The notes: generated by a model not told the origin, from the sequence alone. A DNA stretch of 64,000 bases from Mesorhizobium loti (GCA_002356515.1 AP017605.1:3543001-3607000), one strand, 5' to 3'; positions 34,473 through 45,538 are shown, counted from the stretch's first letter. Numbers and translations: made by a program.

Positions 34473-35720
34473 ATGCTCGCATCCTACCGACCGATCCTCT
34501 CCCTGCTTCGGGGCACTGCCTTTCTGCTCGCGGCATCGGGTCTGCACGGGCTGCTGTTGCCTCTGCGCGGCCAGGTGGAAGGGTTCTCGACCGCATCGCT
34601 CGGCCTGATGGGCACCGCCTGGGCCGGCGGCTTCGTCACCGGCTGTTTCTTCGCGCCGCGCCTTGTGCGCCGCGCCGGGCATGTGCGCGCCTTCGGCGCC
34701 TTTGCCGCGTCCGGCGCCATCGTGGCGCTGCTCACCGGCCTGATCATCGACGAATATGTCTGGATCCTGTTGCGCGCCTTCACCGGCTTCACCATGGCCG
34801 GCGCTTTCATGGTCATCGAGAGCTGGCTGAACGAGAAGGCCACCAACGAGAACCGCGGCACCGTCTTCGGCCTCTATATGATGGTCACCTACGCCTCGAT
34901 CATGGGCGGACAGATGATCGTCGCCGGCGGTGATGTGAAATCGGCGTCGCTGTTCATGATCACCGGCATCCTGTTCTGCCTGTCGCTGATCCCGACCGCG
35001 GTTTCTTCGGCATCACTCCCCAAGCCGCTGCAGGACGTCAAGCTCGACGTCAAGGGGCTCTACGCCAACTCGCCGGTGTCGGCGGTCGCTTGCCTGTTGG
35101 TCGGTATCGCCAACGGCGCCTGGGGTACGCTGGGTGCCGTCTACGGCGCCCGTATCGGCATCTCGACGCCTGAGATTGCCCTGATGATGAGCTTGGTGGT
35201 GGTTGCTGGTGCCGCGATGCAGCTGCCGGCCGGGCGCCTGTCCGACAAGACCGACCGCCGTTTCGTCCTGGCCGGTGCCGCTTTTGGCGCGGCGTTGGTC
35301 GCACTCCTGGTCTTCCTCTTCGAGCCGCGCTCCGCCGTCTTTGTCATCGTCTTGACCGCCGCTTACGGCGCCTTCGCTTACACGCTCTATTCGATCGCCG
35401 TGGCCCATGCCAACGACCACGCCCGTGCGGAGGATTTCGTCAAGGTGTCGGGAGGCTTGCTGCTGCTTTACGGCTTCGGCACCATGATCGGCCCTTTGCT
35501 GGCAGCGGCGCTGATGGGCTGGATGCGCCCGGAGGGCCTGTTCCTGGCGACCGCCTTCGCGCATCTGTCGCTGGCCGGCTACACGCTGCTGCGCATCAGC
35601 CGCCGCGCTCCGGTGCCGATCGGCGATCGCGACGCCTTCAAGACGCAGCCGGCCGACCGCTCGGTGACGCCGGAAGCATTGCGGCTCGATCCAAGAAGAA
35701 AAGCAGAAGCAGACAGTTGA
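34473..35720 (+). CDS. MFS transporter (YcaD-like)
   Basis: 415 residues with about twelve spans. The N-half has LMGTAWAGGFVTGCFFAPRLVRRAGHVRAF, the MFS loop 2-3 motif in modified form, and ESWLNEKATNENRGTVFGLYMM. The C-half has PAGRLSDKTDRR (loop 8-9 motif). The pattern ESWLNE...NRG is typical of the YcaD group, whose substrates are unknown. The start ATG 34473 was chosen because the first span begins right after it; ribosome site weak. Confidence 0.88.
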   Translation: MLASYRPILSLLRGTAFLLAASGLHGLLLPLRGQVEGFSTASLGLMGTAWAGGFVTGCFFAPRLVRRAGHVRAFGAFAASGAIVALLTGLIIDEYVWILLRAFTGFTMAGAFMVIESWLNEKATNENRGTVFGLYMMVTYASIMGGQMIVAGGDVKSASLFMITGILFCLSLIPTAVSSASLPKPLQDVKLDVKGLYANSPVSAVACLLVGIANGAWGTLGAVYGARIGISTPEIALMMSLVVVAGAAMQLPAGRLSDKTDRRFVLAGAAFGAALVALLVFLFEPRSAVFVIVLTAAYGAFAYTLYSIAVAHANDHARAEDFVKVSGGLLLLYGFGTMIGPLLAAALMGWMRPEGLFLATAFAHLSLAGYTLLRISRRAPVPIGDRDAFKTQPADRSVTPEALRLDPRRKAEADS

Positions 35721-35734
35721 GATTCGAAGAACTT

Positions 35735-35752
35735 TGCCTCACAAATGAGGCA
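35735..35752. promoter_or_regulatory. Operator overlapping the ArsR-type start codon
   Basis: TGCCTCA-CAAA-TGAGGCA is a perfect 7-bp palindrome whose last base is the A of the ATG at 35752. A bound repressor would block both promoter and ribosome access. It is the likely self-binding site of the ArsR-type protein. Confidence 0.6.
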
Positions 35753-36015
35753 TGATGTTTTCCGACGCCTTCATGGCGATCGCCGACCCCAATCGGCGCC
35801 ACCTCCTGGAAGAACTTCGACGCGGTCCGAAGACCGTCAACGAGTTGGCGGCCGGCTTGCCAGTCTCACGCCCGGCCGTATCGCAGCATCTGAAAGTGTT
35901 GCTCGACGCCGGACTGGTCAACGCCAAGGCTGAAGGCACGCGGCGTGTCTATACGGTAAGCAATTCCGGCTTCCTGAAGCTCAACATCTGGCTCGATCAA
36001 TTCTGGGAAGCTTGA
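35752..36015 (+). CDS. ArsR/SdpR-family HTH regulator
   Basis: 87 residues. A winged helix: FMAIADPNRRHLLEELRRGPKTVNELAAGLPVSRPAVSQHLKVLLDAGLVNAKAEGTRRVYTV. No metal-binding cysteines, so it is an SdpR-type rather than arsenic/zinc-sensing member. It starts at ATG 35752 (or 35755) inside a palindrome. It ends 36 bp from a convergent SRPBCC gene. Its natural partner gene is not obvious. Confidence 0.87.
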   Translation: MMFSDAFMAIADPNRRHLLEELRRGPKTVNELAAGLPVSRPAVSQHLKVLLDAGLVNAKAEGTRRVYTVSNSGFLKLNIWLDQFWEA

Positions 36016-36051
36016 TCTTCTCGCCCTTTATCATCGACATCGCGACGACGA

Positions 36052-36531
36052 TCAGGCTTGTATTTTTAGGAAGGCGCCGAGCGCATCGAGCAGTTCGCCT
36101 GTCCCATGCTCACGCGTGGCTGAGGTGTCGTGGCCGTCGAGGAAGGCGCCCTGTTCTGTCATCACCAGCCGCGTGCCCCCCGCTTCGGCTACCAGCTCGA
36201 TCGTCGCCAGTGACACAGAGACGCGGGTTTGACCGAACAGCAGCTCATAGCTGTAGACGATGCGCTGGTCCGGAACGATGTCCTGATAGACCGCGTTGAA
36301 GAAATGCATCTGCCCATCGCTCGGGCATCCCGCATTGACCTCCTTACCCCCGACACGGAAGTCCATGTCATGCCGGCTGGGCATCGGGTCATGGGGATCG
36401 ACGAACCAGCGCCGCTTGGCCTCAGGATTGCTGAACGCGGAGAAGACCCTTGCGGGCGCCGCCGGATAGAAGCGCTCGACGACGAAGGTGGAATGGACGA
36501 CGGATCGTTGGCTCACTGAGGTTTCCTTCAT
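36052..36531 (-). CDS. SRPBCC (AHSA1-like) family protein
   Basis: 159 residues. The ligand-cup pattern [31 protein letters not shown], then [12 protein letters not shown], and [24 protein letters not shown]: an Aha1-like SRPBCC protein that should bind a hydrophobic ligand. Its start overlaps the end of the ArsR gene by four bases (ATGA), the common ArsR-SRPBCC pair in bacteria. The regulator probably represses the pair. Confidence 0.9.
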   Translation of the reverse strand: MKETSVSQRSVVHSTFVVERFYPAAPARVFSAFSNPEAKRRWFVDPHDPMPSRHDMDFRVGGKEVNAGCPSDGQMHFFNAVYQDIVPDQRIVYSYELLFGQTRVSVSLATIELVAEAGGTRLVMTEQGAFLDGHDTSATREHGTGELLDALGAFLKIQA

Positions 36532-36863
36532 GTTTCGTCTTTGGTTTGCGCCAGAAAATCGCCAAGCCGATCCAGCCGGCGTTCCCAGGCGAGGCGCCGT
36601 TCGTTGATCCAGTGCTCGGCCGCTCTCAGCGCCTTGGGCTCGATCTGGCAGGTGCGCACGCGCCCCAGTTTTTCCGAGCGTACGAGGCCGCTCGCTTCCA
36701 GCACGTTGAGGTGCTGGACGACGGCCGACAGCGACATCGCCAGCGGCTCGGCCAGCTGGCTGACCGAGGCGGGGCCACGCGACAGCCGGTCGACCATCTG
36801 CCGCCGCGCCGGATCGGCGAGCGCCTGGAACATCAGGTCGAGCTGGGCGGGATCGTGCAGCAT
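36528..36863 (-). CDS. ArsR/SdpR-family HTH regulator
   Basis: 111 residues: [68 protein letters not shown] is the winged helix, with a long C-terminal helix pair (AERW-like, here [20 protein letters not shown]). That ending is typical for regulators paired with SRPBCC proteins. It overlaps the downstream SRPBCC start by four bases and lies 5 bp after the GST gene, so all three form one operon. Confidence 0.9.
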   Translation of the reverse strand: MLHDPAQLDLMFQALADPARRQMVDRLSRGPASVSQLAEPLAMSLSAVVQHLNVLEASGLVRSEKLGRVRTCQIEPKALRAAEHWINERRLAWERRLDRLGDFLAQTKDET

Positions 36864-36868
36864 CGCCG

Positions 36869-37525
36869 TCAGCCGTTATTGTACGGGAAGAACTTGAAGT
36901 AGGGCTGCGCCTCCTCGATCACCCTGGCGAAGGCGGCGCGCTGCAGCAACCGGTCGTGATAGCGTTTCACGGCCGGATATTTGTCGCCGAACGGCTCGAC
37001 CTTGTTGGCATAGAAGAGCGCGGGCGACGCCGCGCAATCGGCCAGGCTGAAGGCGTCGCCCACCGCCCAGTCCCTCGACTGCATCTCTTGTTCGACGATG
37101 GCGTAGGAATTGCGCAGCTGGCCACGCGCCTGCTCGACGCCGAACGGGTCGGTCTTGTCATGCGGCCGCAACCGGTCGCCGACGATCTTCTGCATCGGCT
37201 CCTGCACATAGAAATCATAGAAGCGGTCGGCCTGGCGGACCGCCAGCGCCGCATCGATGTCGGCGGGAACGAGTTCGACCGACCCCGGATAGTGCGTGGC
37301 CAGATATTCCACGACGATGGTCGATTCCAGCACTGTGCGGTCGCGTGCATCATCGCGCAGCGCCGGCATCTTGCCGGTCGGTGAAATCTTCAGGAAAGCC
37401 GCGCGCGAGTGTTCGTCGCCAAGGTCGACGATGACCGGGTTAAAGGCCGTGCCGTTCTCATAGAGCGCGATCAGCGGCTTCCAGCAGAAAGAGGCCAGGG
37501 GGTGGAAATGCAGCGTCAGGGCCAT
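36869..37525 (-). CDS. Glutathione S-transferase
   Basis: 218 residues. N-domain: [26 protein letters not shown], then [15 protein letters not shown] and [16 protein letters not shown] (the cis-Pro and the Glu-Ser glutathione contacts). C-domain: [24 protein letters not shown], the N-capping helix. SFCWKP is in the place of the catalytic Ser/Tyr/Cys loop, so a Cys12-type member is possible. First gene of the GST-ArsR-SRPBCC operon. Confidence 0.92.
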   Translation of the reverse strand: MALTLHFHPLASFCWKPLIALYENGTAFNPVIVDLGDEHSRAAFLKISPTGKMPALRDDARDRTVLESTIVVEYLATHYPGSVELVPADIDAALAVRQADRFYDFYVQEPMQKIVGDRLRPHDKTDPFGVEQARGQLRNSYAIVEQEMQSRDWAVGDAFSLADCAASPALFYANKVEPFGDKYPAVKRYHDRLLQRAAFARVIEEAQPYFKFFPYNNG

Positions 37526-37646
37526 TCTTTGCTCGTCTCCTTCTGGTTCGTCGATGGGCAGGAGTCATGCGCCCGCCAGGTCAACACTGAAGCATTTACT
37601 TAACTATTGCGACATGCCTTGTCCGTCAAGACCGACCCGTGAAATC

Positions 37647-38486
37647 TCAATTGGACCTGATATGCGAGACGATGGCGGTCTCTATGTCGGGCCAGTCTTG
37701 CGGATGCAGTTCATGGCCGCCGCCCGCGATGCGAAGGAGTTTTACGCCGGTGACCATTTTGGCCAGCGCCTCGCCGTGCTCGACCGGAAAGATCGGATCT
37801 GATGTACCATGGATGACCAGCAGCGGCGCCGCCATCTCCGGCAAGCGGCCCTTCCATGCGTCACCGCCCTTGAGCGAGAAATGATTGCTTGCGCTGAGGA
37901 ACCCGCCGGAGCGATCGTAATCCTGTTCGATGAAGGCCCGCATCCGGGCCTCGTCGAACGGGTGTGCGGTGCTGGCGATCGCCCTGGCATCCCTGACCAT
38001 GAAATCGATCACCTGGCCGCGGTCCGACCAGTCGACATCGGCGCCCGCGGCCGAATGCTCGATATAGGCGTCGGTCGTCTGTGGCAGATGCGAGGTGTCC
38101 ATTTCCACCGGCGAGCTGCTGATCACCGTCAGCGACGCGACGCGGGAGGAATGCTTGAGCGCCACGAGCTGCGCGATCATGCCGCCCATCGACATGCCGG
38201 CGACATGCGCCTTGCCGATGCCATGGCTGTCGAGCACGCCAACAGCATCGTCCGCCATGTCGTCGAATGTGTAGGGCGGCTTGCCCGGCGGATATTTGGT
38301 CGAGCGGCCGGTATCGCGATTGTCGTAGCGGATCACGTACAGGCCGGCATCCGCCAACTCCCGGCAAAATGCCTCCGGCCACCACAGCATCGAGGCCATC
38401 GCGCCCATGATCAGCAGCAGCGGAGGATTTTCAGGGTCGCCGAAGGCTTCGGATATGATCTCGGGGCGATTGATCGTCGTCATCAC
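37647..38486 (-). CDS. Alpha/beta hydrolase
   Basis: 279 residues. Oxyanion region LLLIMGAMASMLWW, nucleophile elbow VAGMSMGGMIAQ (Ser about 98), acid in HGTSDPIFP and His in AGGGHELHPQDW. The overall pattern is that of small ester or lactone hydrolases (including aclacinomycin methylesterase-like ones). Divergent from an HxlR regulator with about 90 bp between; the regulator probably controls it. Confidence 0.9.
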   Translation of the reverse strand: MMTTINRPEIISEAFGDPENPPLLLIMGAMASMLWWPEAFCRELADAGLYVIRYDNRDTGRSTKYPPGKPPYTFDDMADDAVGVLDSHGIGKAHVAGMSMGGMIAQLVALKHSSRVASLTVISSSPVEMDTSHLPQTTDAYIEHSAAGADVDWSDRGQVIDFMVRDARAIASTAHPFDEARMRAFIEQDYDRSGGFLSASNHFSLKGGDAWKGRLPEMAAPLLVIHGTSDPIFPVEHGEALAKMVTGVKLLRIAGGGHELHPQDWPDIETAIVSHIRSN

Positions 38487-38511
38487 AAGGTCTCCTCATC
38501 TGCTTGCATTT

Positions 38512-38525
38512 TGCAATCGGTTGCA
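38512..38525. promoter_or_regulatory. Candidate HxlR operator
   Basis: TGCAA-TCGG-TTGCA is a perfect palindrome in the gap between the hydrolase and HxlR genes. Additional half-sites TTGCA at 38504 and TGCAA at 38549 surround it. Several copies of one half-site in a divergent promoter are typical for HxlR targets. Confidence 0.5.
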
Positions 38526-38577
38526 CCGTAATAAAACTGATACGATAATGCAACTGGTTTTGTGGAGAGAGAATCGA

Positions 38578-39099
38578 ATGAGCCTCGATCGCCGGTCCGG
38601 CTGCCCGATCAACCTGTCGCTGGAAGTGTTCGGCGACCGCTGGAGCCTGATCATCCTTCGCGACATGATTTTCGGCGGCAGGCGGCATTTTCGCGAACTG
38701 CTCAACGGCTCGATGGAAGGCATTGCCTCCAACATCCTTGCCGACCGGCTGAAGCGGCTGATGGAACTTGGCATGCTGACCAAGGCCGACGACCCATCGC
38801 ACAAGCAGAAGGCGATCTACAGCCTGACCGAGATGGCCATCACGCTGGTGCCGATCCTGGCCCATCTGGGCGCCTGGGGCCGGGTCTGGCTGCCGACCAC
38901 CGAGGAACTCTCGATCCGCGCCGAGCTCCTGGAGAAGGGCGGCCCGCCACTATGGGAGAAATTCATGGACGAGTTGCGCCATGAGCATCTGGGTATGCCA
39001 CTCGACACAGCGTCCGGCCCTTCTGTCCGCGCGACCCTGCAGGCCGCCTATCAAGCCGTGGTCGCCGGCAAGGCTCTCGGCGCCAGCCCGGCCGTGTAA
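38578..39099 (+). CDS. HxlR-family transcriptional regulator
   Basis: 173 residues from ATG 38578 with GGAGAGAG upstream; an upstream ATG at 38548 lies within the operator region. HxlR core: RRSGCPINLSLEVFGDRWSLIILRDMIFGGRRHFRELL, then EGIASNILADRLKRLMELGMLTK. Cys9 is at the position of redox- or aldehyde-sensing cysteines in the family. It has an extra 60-residue C-terminal part. Probably senses an electrophile or oxidant and controls the divergent hydrolase. Confidence 0.9.
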   Translation: MSLDRRSGCPINLSLEVFGDRWSLIILRDMIFGGRRHFRELLNGSMEGIASNILADRLKRLMELGMLTKADDPSHKQKAIYSLTEMAITLVPILAHLGAWGRVWLPTTEELSIRAELLEKGGPPLWEKFMDELRHEHLGMPLDTASGPSVRATLQAAYQAVVAGKALGASPAV

Positions 39100-39176
39100 C
39101 CAACTATTTTCCCCCGTTGAGAGCCCGGCTCTGCTAGAACAAGCGGAAACCACAATTCACGGGATTGGATAAGGTC

Positions 39177-39410
39177 TTGGTTGAGAACTCTCGGGATGCT
39201 GCCCGCGCGCGCGCCGATCTGCGCTTCAAGAAGCAGGAAGAGGCGGCGACCGTCCGCCAGAAGGCGATGGCGGAATATGCCGCCGAGAGCGACGCCCGCA
39301 AGGTCAAGACCGACAAGCTGAGGGCGCTCCGGCTCGCCAAGGAAGCCGAAGACCTCGCCAATGCGCCGGCAGTGCCCGCCAAGAAACCTGCACGCGCCAA
39401 GAAGAAATAA
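39177..39410 (+). CDS. Small basic coiled-coil protein, rhizobial
   Basis: 77 residues from TTG 39177 (AAGG just before it); TTG 39165 is in frame too. The sequence ENSRDAARARADLRFKKQEEA...QKAMAEYAAE...KLRALRLAKEAE is a continuous charged helix ending in KKPARAKKK. Such VENSRDAARARAD proteins recur in rhizobia (from memory) and have no known role. It has both a probable helix and a nucleic-acid-like basic tail. Confidence 0.7.
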   Translation: MVENSRDAARARADLRFKKQEEAATVRQKAMAEYAAESDARKVKTDKLRALRLAKEAEDLANAPAVPAKKPARAKKK

Positions 39411-39594
39411 CGCGCCGCTTTCAAACTAGCCCGAACCGGCCGGCGCTGCTCGCCTGCTGATACAGCCGTTCGACGGCGCCACCCAGGCAGCGGCCCTTCA
39501 TCCCACCGCTTCACGAGAAGCAATTTCAACCGAAAACGGGATTGCTTCGGCCGGCCGGCCGCCGATGATTGTCCCTTTCCAACAGGAGATTGCC

Positions 39595-40026
39595 ATGACC
39601 GCACTGCCGCTCGAAAAAGCCCAGCAAATCATCGATGCCGCCTTCGCCAAGGGCGCCGATCTCAAGCTCAAGCCGCTGGGCGTCTCGGTGCTTGACGCCG
39701 GCGGCCATCTGGTCGCCTTCCAGCGCCAGGACGGTGCCTCGTTCCTGCGCCCGCAAATGTCGGCCGGCAAGGCCTATGGCGCGCTGGCCATCGGCATGGG
39801 TTCGCGCAAGGTCGAGGCCTTCGCCAAGGAGCGCCCGCATCTGGTTGCCGGCATTTCCGACGTGTCGGGCGGACGCGTGCTGCCGGTGGTCGGCGGCGTG
39901 CTGATCCGCGACAAGGCCGGCACTATTGTCGGCGCCGTCGGCATTTCAGGCGACACCTCGGACAATGACGAGGCCGCGGCCATCGCCGGCATCGAGGCCG
40001 CCGGCTTCACCGCCGATCCGGGCTGA
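39595..40026 (+). CDS. GlcG/HbpS family protein
   Basis: 143 residues from ATG 39595 (AGGAGATTGCC upstream). The fold markers are ALPLEKAQQIIDAAFAKG, VSVLDAGGHLVAFQRQDGA, and IRDKAGTIVGAVGISGDTSDNDEAAAIAGI. Related to GlcG and the haem-binding HbpS. No signal peptide, so it is cytosolic here. Substrate or ligand unknown. Confidence 0.92.
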   Translation: MTALPLEKAQQIIDAAFAKGADLKLKPLGVSVLDAGGHLVAFQRQDGASFLRPQMSAGKAYGALAIGMGSRKVEAFAKERPHLVAGISDVSGGRVLPVVGGVLIRDKAGTIVGAVGISGDTSDNDEAAAIAGIEAAGFTADPG

Positions 40027-40030
40027 GTTC

Positions 40031-40432
40031 TTAGTTGAGATTGATGTCCCGGCTTGCCGATCGCATCGACACCGCGAACCCGGCCATCACATCGAACAGC
40101 GCGATGATCATCAGCGTGAAGAAGATGGAATGCGCCGCGCCCTTGACCAGCAGGAACTCGACCAGGAAAGCGACGAAGACCAGCGTCGACAGGAGATGGT
40201 CCATGATCGAGGCGCTGGTCGTGCGCGCCGATTTCACCATTTCGAGGAACAGGAAGATCAGCCCGATCAGTATCATCAAGTCGCCGAGCGTCATCGAGAA
40301 CACCCCGCCCGACATCATGCGGAACGAGAAGATCTCGCTCGCCCAGGGATCGTCACCGCCGCCGAAAATTCCGAGCAGGCCGAGATTGTAGAGAATGAAA
40401 GGCACGATCAAAAGCGGGACGGCACCGAACAT
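40031..40432 (-). CDS. Four-span membrane protein, unknown
   Basis: 133 residues from ATG 40432 with GGAGACG before it; a longer frame to 40555 was rejected. Four predicted spans: about 5-23, 46-64, 82-98 and 103-121. Between spans 1 and 2 is a polar loop GGGDDPWASEIFSFRMMSGG. The pattern is shared by uncharacterised rhizobial membrane proteins. Convergent with the GlcG-like gene (4 bp between the stops). Confidence 0.75.
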   Translation of the reverse strand: MFGAVPLLIVPFILYNLGLLGIFGGGDDPWASEIFSFRMMSGGVFSMTLGDLMILIGLIFLFLEMVKSARTTSASIMDHLLSTLVFVAFLVEFLLVKGAAHSIFFTLMIIALFDVMAGFAVSMRSASRDINLN

Positions 40433-40658
40433 CTGGCGTCTCCATATGGGGGCACCTTCTGTAGAATGCGCCACAGGCACGCCGTCAAGATTTTTCGTAA
40501 AAAGCCGCAAACACGGTCGAAGACCGGATGCAACAACCATGTCAGCCGGTTGCAAGCGTAAGGCAGAGGCTCAGCGCTGAAGTAGCCTGCGCGCATTGCG
40601 CGCCGGTGAGACGGCAGCCCAAGCGTCGGCTCCGGCCGTTAAGTTGCGCCAAACGCAA

Positions 40659-40685
40659 AAAAGACCGGCCAGAGGCCGGTCTTTT
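40659..40685 (-). terminator. Terminator of rpmF
   Basis: On the minus strand AAAAGACCGGCC-TCT-GGCCGGTCTTTT continuing TTG; perfect stem, 29 bp past the rpmF stop. Confidence 0.92.
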
Positions 40686-40713
40686 GTAACTCAAACCTTG
40701 GGAAAAGCTAGTC

Positions 40714-40896
40714 TCAGCTTTCCTTGGGGGTCAGCACCTGGCGACCGCGATACATGCCGGTCTTCAGGTCAATGTGGTGCGGGCGGCGCATTTCGCCGGA
40801 ATTCTTGTCCTCGACATAGGTCGGGGCCTTGAGGGCGTCTGCCGAGCGGCGCATGCCGCGCTTGGACGGAGAGGTTTTGCGTTTCGGAACGGCCAT
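40714..40896 (-). CDS. rpmF: 50S ribosomal protein L32
   Basis: 60 residues. [22 protein letters not shown] is the L32 start; the zinc cysteines of other L32 proteins are absent (typical of alphaproteobacteria). It sits at the exit side of the large subunit. The gene is preceded by an upstream mtgA gene and has a strong terminator. Confidence 0.97.
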   Translation of the reverse strand: MAVPKRKTSPSKRGMRRSADALKAPTYVEDKNSGEMRRPHHIDLKTGMYRGRQVLTPKES

Positions 40897-41036
40897 GGAT
40901 ATGCTCCACTACATGGTCAAAAGCCCCGCCCGCCCTCGTGAAAGGGCCATGTCGGGGCCTAAATCTGAGAAAGTCGGGTGCCTATACACGCCCTGTGCCG
41001 TTTTGGCCAGCGCTACCATGAACTTTTTTGTGCCGG

Positions 41037-41747
41037 CTATTCGAGACAACCGACATAAGCACCGGAACGACCTGCCCTGCGCTCTATCAGATTGGCGAGC
41101 CGTCTCAGGCCCGGCCCGGGCTTTGCCGGATTGCGGGCGATCGGATTGGGCAGGGTGACGGCAAGAAGTGCGGCCTGCCGGCGCGACAGCTGTTTTGCCG
41201 AAATGCCGAAATGATGCTGTGCCGCTGCCTCGATGCCATAGATGCCCGGCCCCCATTCGGCGATGTTGAGATAGATTTCCATGATGCGGCGTTTCGATAT
41301 CACGGCGTCGAAATAGACGGCCAGCGGCAGTTCGACGACCTTGCGCACCGAGCCCAGCGGCCGCGACCAGAGAAAAAGGTTCTTCACCGTCTGCATAGTG
41401 ATGGTCGAGGCGCCGCGCGTCGCCTCGCCGGCCAGCGCATCGTCGACGACGCCGCGCAATTCGCCGAGATCGACACCGCGGTGAAAGCAGAATTGCCCAT
41501 CCTCCGACATGATGACCGAATGGGCCAATACCGGCGCCACATCGTCGATCGACACCCAGCGCCGGTCATAGCCGGAGAAGGTCGCCACATCCTTCAGCAT
41601 CAGCGTCGACACCGGATGCACGAAGGACGGCAGGTAAAGGAAGGTCAGCACCGTCGGAATCAACGCCAGTACGGCGGCCACGACGATACCGCGCCGGACC
41701 CAGCGCCTGAGATTGCGGCGGTTCACGCCTCGCGATCTCGTCGCCAT
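41037..41747 (-). CDS. mtgA: Monofunctional biosynthetic peptidoglycan transglycosylase
   Basis: 236 residues from ATG 41747. One N-terminal span (about 18-40) anchors it in the inner membrane. The GT51 domain has [18 protein letters not shown] (catalytic Glu82), [15 protein letters not shown], and [24 protein letters not shown]. It polymerises lipid II into glycan strands. A longer frame continues upstream through a repeat and was rejected. Ribosome site weak (CTGGAC). Confidence 0.93.
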   Translation of the reverse strand: MATRSRGVNRRNLRRWVRRGIVVAAVLALIPTVLTFLYLPSFVHPVSTLMLKDVATFSGYDRRWVSIDDVAPVLAHSVIMSEDGQFCFHRGVDLGELRGVVDDALAGEATRGASTITMQTVKNLFLWSRPLGSVRKVVELPLAVYFDAVISKRRIMEIYLNIAEWGPGIYGIEAAAQHHFGISAKQLSRRQAALLAVTLPNPIARNPAKPGPGLRRLANLIERRAGRSGAYVGCLE

Positions 41748-41820
41748 GTCCAGCTTTTCGGTTTCATGATCGACGATCGGTTCCGCCAAGCCGCCCAACC
41801 CGTGCCAGAGAGCTCGTTTT

Positions 41821-41943
41821 GAAACGCGCTCCTGTGAGTCATATGACGGCGTTTTTCGAGAACCGGAGCGGAGCGTACATTTGAGTACGTGAGCACCGGA
41901 AGCGCAGAAAAAGCCTTCAGATGACCGCAGGAGTAGAGTTTCC
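41821..41943. repeat. Structured core repeat with paired arms, copy B
   Basis: Core 41857-41907 matches copy A: CGAGAACCGGAGCGGAGCG, a CGTAC-6-GTACG stem, and GAGCACCGGAAGCGCAG. The flanking arms (41821-41857 and 41907-41943) pair with each other with a few gaps, although their sequence differs from the arms of copy A. Preserved pairing with changed bases indicates selection or amplification as a structure. It lies between mtgA and ispA. Confidence 0.85.
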
Positions 41944-42021
41944 AAACGGGCTCTTACTGCTCCGGCATAATGGCGCTTGCCTTCTTGCGCAACGTCTGAG
42001 TGTCGGCTACCGGTCCCGGCC

Positions 42022-42939
42022 ATGACGAATGACGACGAAATGGCGTTCGAAATGGCGCTCATCAGGCGGGCGGCAGCCGTCGAGGTGCTGCTGCGGCGGT
42101 TGCTCGACGACCGCCCGCTTTCGGGCGAGATCGCGCGGCCCGACCGCCTGATGGCGGCAATGCGCCATGGCGTGCTGAACGGCGGCAAGCGCCTGCGCCC
42201 GTTCCTGGTCATGGAGAGCGCCGCGCTGTTTTCCGCCGATGGCGAAGCCGCACTGCGCGTCGCGGCGGCCCTCGAATGCGTGCATTGCTATTCGCTGATC
42301 CATGACGATCTGCCGGCGATGGACGATGATGATCTGCGCCGCGGCCAGCCGACCGTGCACAGGGCCTTCGACGAGGCGACGGCGATCCTGGCCGGCGACG
42401 CCTTGCTGACGCTGGCCTTCGACATCATCGCCGGCGAGGCGACCGTACTGCCGGCCGAGCGGCGGGTGGCCCTGGTGCTGGCGCTTGCCCGTGCCGCCGG
42501 TGCCGGCGGCATGGTCGGCGGCCAGAAACTCGACCTCGAAGCCGAGCAGACACCGCCCGACGAGGCCGGCATCATAAGGCTGCAGGCAATGAAGACCGGC
42601 GCGCTGATCCGCTTCGCCTGCGAAGCCGGCGCCATCATCGCCGGCGCTCCGGCCGAGGATCGCGAACGGCTGGCCGAATTCGGCTCGGCGATCGGCCTTG
42701 CCTTCCAGCTTGCCGACGACCTGCTCGACCTGACCGCCGACGCCGGCCAGATGGGCAAGGCGACCGGCAAGGACGCCGCCGCCGGCAAGGGAACGCTGGT
42801 GGCGCTGCACGGCGCGAATTGGGCGCGCAGCCAGCTGCACGGCCTTGTCGGCCAGGCGCACGCGCTGCTCGAGCCCTATGGCGACAGGGCAGCGCTGCTG
42901 AAGGAAGCCGCGACCTTCGTCGCGACGCGCAACAGCTGA
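42022..42939 (+). CDS. ispA: Farnesyl/geranyl diphosphate synthase (polyprenyl synthetase)
   Basis: 305 residues from ATG 42022. First Asp-rich motif [14 protein letters not shown] near residue 95, second DDLLD near 232, with GGKRLRP near 53. Condenses isopentenyl diphosphate onto allylic diphosphates. The two residues before the first motif (SLIH) and the -4/-5 positions suggest a C15 chain length, but this is not certain. Divergent from mtgA with copy B of the structured repeat between. Confidence 0.92.
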   Translation: MTNDDEMAFEMALIRRAAAVEVLLRRLLDDRPLSGEIARPDRLMAAMRHGVLNGGKRLRPFLVMESAALFSADGEAALRVAAALECVHCYSLIHDDLPAMDDDDLRRGQPTVHRAFDEATAILAGDALLTLAFDIIAGEATVLPAERRVALVLALARAAGAGGMVGGQKLDLEAEQTPPDEAGIIRLQAMKTGALIRFACEAGAIIAGAPAEDRERLAEFGSAIGLAFQLADDLLDLTADAGQMGKATGKDAAAGKGTLVALHGANWARSQLHGLVGQAHALLEPYGDRAALLKEAATFVATRNS

Positions 42940-42980
42940 GTTCTGGATCTGGACTTGCCTGCCTGGCAGGACAGGCAGGG

Positions 42981-43904
42981 CTATCCCCGCCCCGCGCCAT
43001 TCGCCACGACATATACCGCGTAGAGCGACTGTCGCGCCGTGATGAACAGGCGGTTGCGCTTCGGGCCGCCGAAGGTGAGGTTCGCCACCGTCTCCGGGAT
43101 GCGGATCTTGCCGATCAGCGTGCCGTCGGGGTCGAAGCAATGGACGCCGTCGCCGGCACCTGCCCAGACGCGGCCTGATAGATCCACCCTGAACCCATCG
43201 AACAAGCCGGCTGTGCAAGTCGCGAAGACGCCGAGTTCCTTGAGCGCGCCGCTCTCGATGGCGAACTTGCGGATGTGCCGTGGCCCGCCCTTCTGGTGCG
43301 TGACGCCGGTGTCGCCGACATAGAGGATGGTCTCGTCCGGCGAGAAGGCGAGGCCGTTGGGCTTCGCCATCGTCGAGACGACGCGTGTCACTGCGCCCGT
43401 TGCAGGGTCGGCGCGGTAAACGTGGCAACCCTCGATCTCCTGCTCGGCGCGGTCACCCTCATAGTCGGTCGCGATGCCGTAGGGCGGATCGGAAAACCAC
43501 ACCGTGCCGTCCGAACGCACCACCACGTCGTTGGGCGAATTCAGCCGCTTGCCCTCGAAGCGGTCGGCGATCACCGTGATCGACCCGTCATGCTCGGTGC
43601 GGGTGACGCGCCGCGCCCGGTGCTCGCAGGTGACCAGCCGCCCCTCAGTATCGACTGTGTTGCCATTGGCATTGTAGGCCGGTGCGCGAAACACCGAGAC
43701 GGCGCCGCTGGTGTCGTCGTAGCGCATGATGCGGTCATTCGGGATGTCCGAAAACACCAGATACCGCCCGGCCGCGAACCAGGCCGGACCCTCCAACCAG
43801 CGCCCTCCGGTCCACAGCCGCTCGACCGCCACATGGCCGACGAAGCAGCTCTCGAACCGCTCGTCGAGAACCTCGAAGCCCGCGCCTTCTATATCTGCGA
43901 ACAT
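42981..43904 (-). CDS. SMP-30/gluconolactonase-like sugar lactonase
   Basis: 307 residues. Beta-propeller signature points: [68 protein letters not shown] and [14 protein letters not shown]. The Glu, Asn and Asp metal ligands of SMP-30 are in place. Hydrolyses sugar-acid lactones. It is divergent from the ABC transporter genes across a LacI operator, so it belongs to the sugar-acid regulon. Confidence 0.92.
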   Translation of the reverse strand: MFADIEGAGFEVLDERFESCFVGHVAVERLWTGGRWLEGPAWFAAGRYLVFSDIPNDRIMRYDDTSGAVSVFRAPAYNANGNTVDTEGRLVTCEHRARRVTRTEHDGSITVIADRFEGKRLNSPNDVVVRSDGTVWFSDPPYGIATDYEGDRAEQEIEGCHVYRADPATGAVTRVVSTMAKPNGLAFSPDETILYVGDTGVTHQKGGPRHIRKFAIESGALKELGVFATCTAGLFDGFRVDLSGRVWAGAGDGVHCFDPDGTLIGKIRIPETVANLTFGGPKRNRLFITARQSLYAVYVVANGAGRG

Positions 43905-43963
43905 GCCTCGCCCTCCACGAAACCGGTCTATCGATAGCCCTCGCGGCGAGCCATTTTCAAGAC

Positions 43964-43992
43964 TTGACCTGCAAAAATGTTAGCGATAACAT
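43964..43992 (+). promoter_or_regulatory. Promoter of the sugar ABC operon with LacI operator, site 1
   Basis: TTGACC (43964-43969), 17-base spacer, TAACAT (43987-43992). The perfect palindrome ATGTTA-GCGA-TAACAT (43977-43992) covers the spacer and the -10. Bound repressor would shut off the ABC operon and possibly the divergent lactonase gene. Confidence 0.75.
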
Positions 43993-44035
43993 CGACGCCA
44001 ATTCAGTCCGTTTGCTTGGCTTGGGAGGGCCATAG

Positions 44036-45529
<1,494 letters not shown>

Positions 45530-45538
45530 GGAGTATCC

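Noticed and set aside
33083..34933. A 616-codon plus-strand frame across the quinone reductase and MFS genes
   Set aside because: It is antisense to a clear MDR enzyme and then runs out of frame through DUF1192 and MFS genes; composition is that of a shadow frame.
41748..42212. N-terminal extension of mtgA by 155 codons
   Set aside because: It runs through the structured repeat and overlaps ispA on the other strand; MtgA proteins begin close to ATG 41747.
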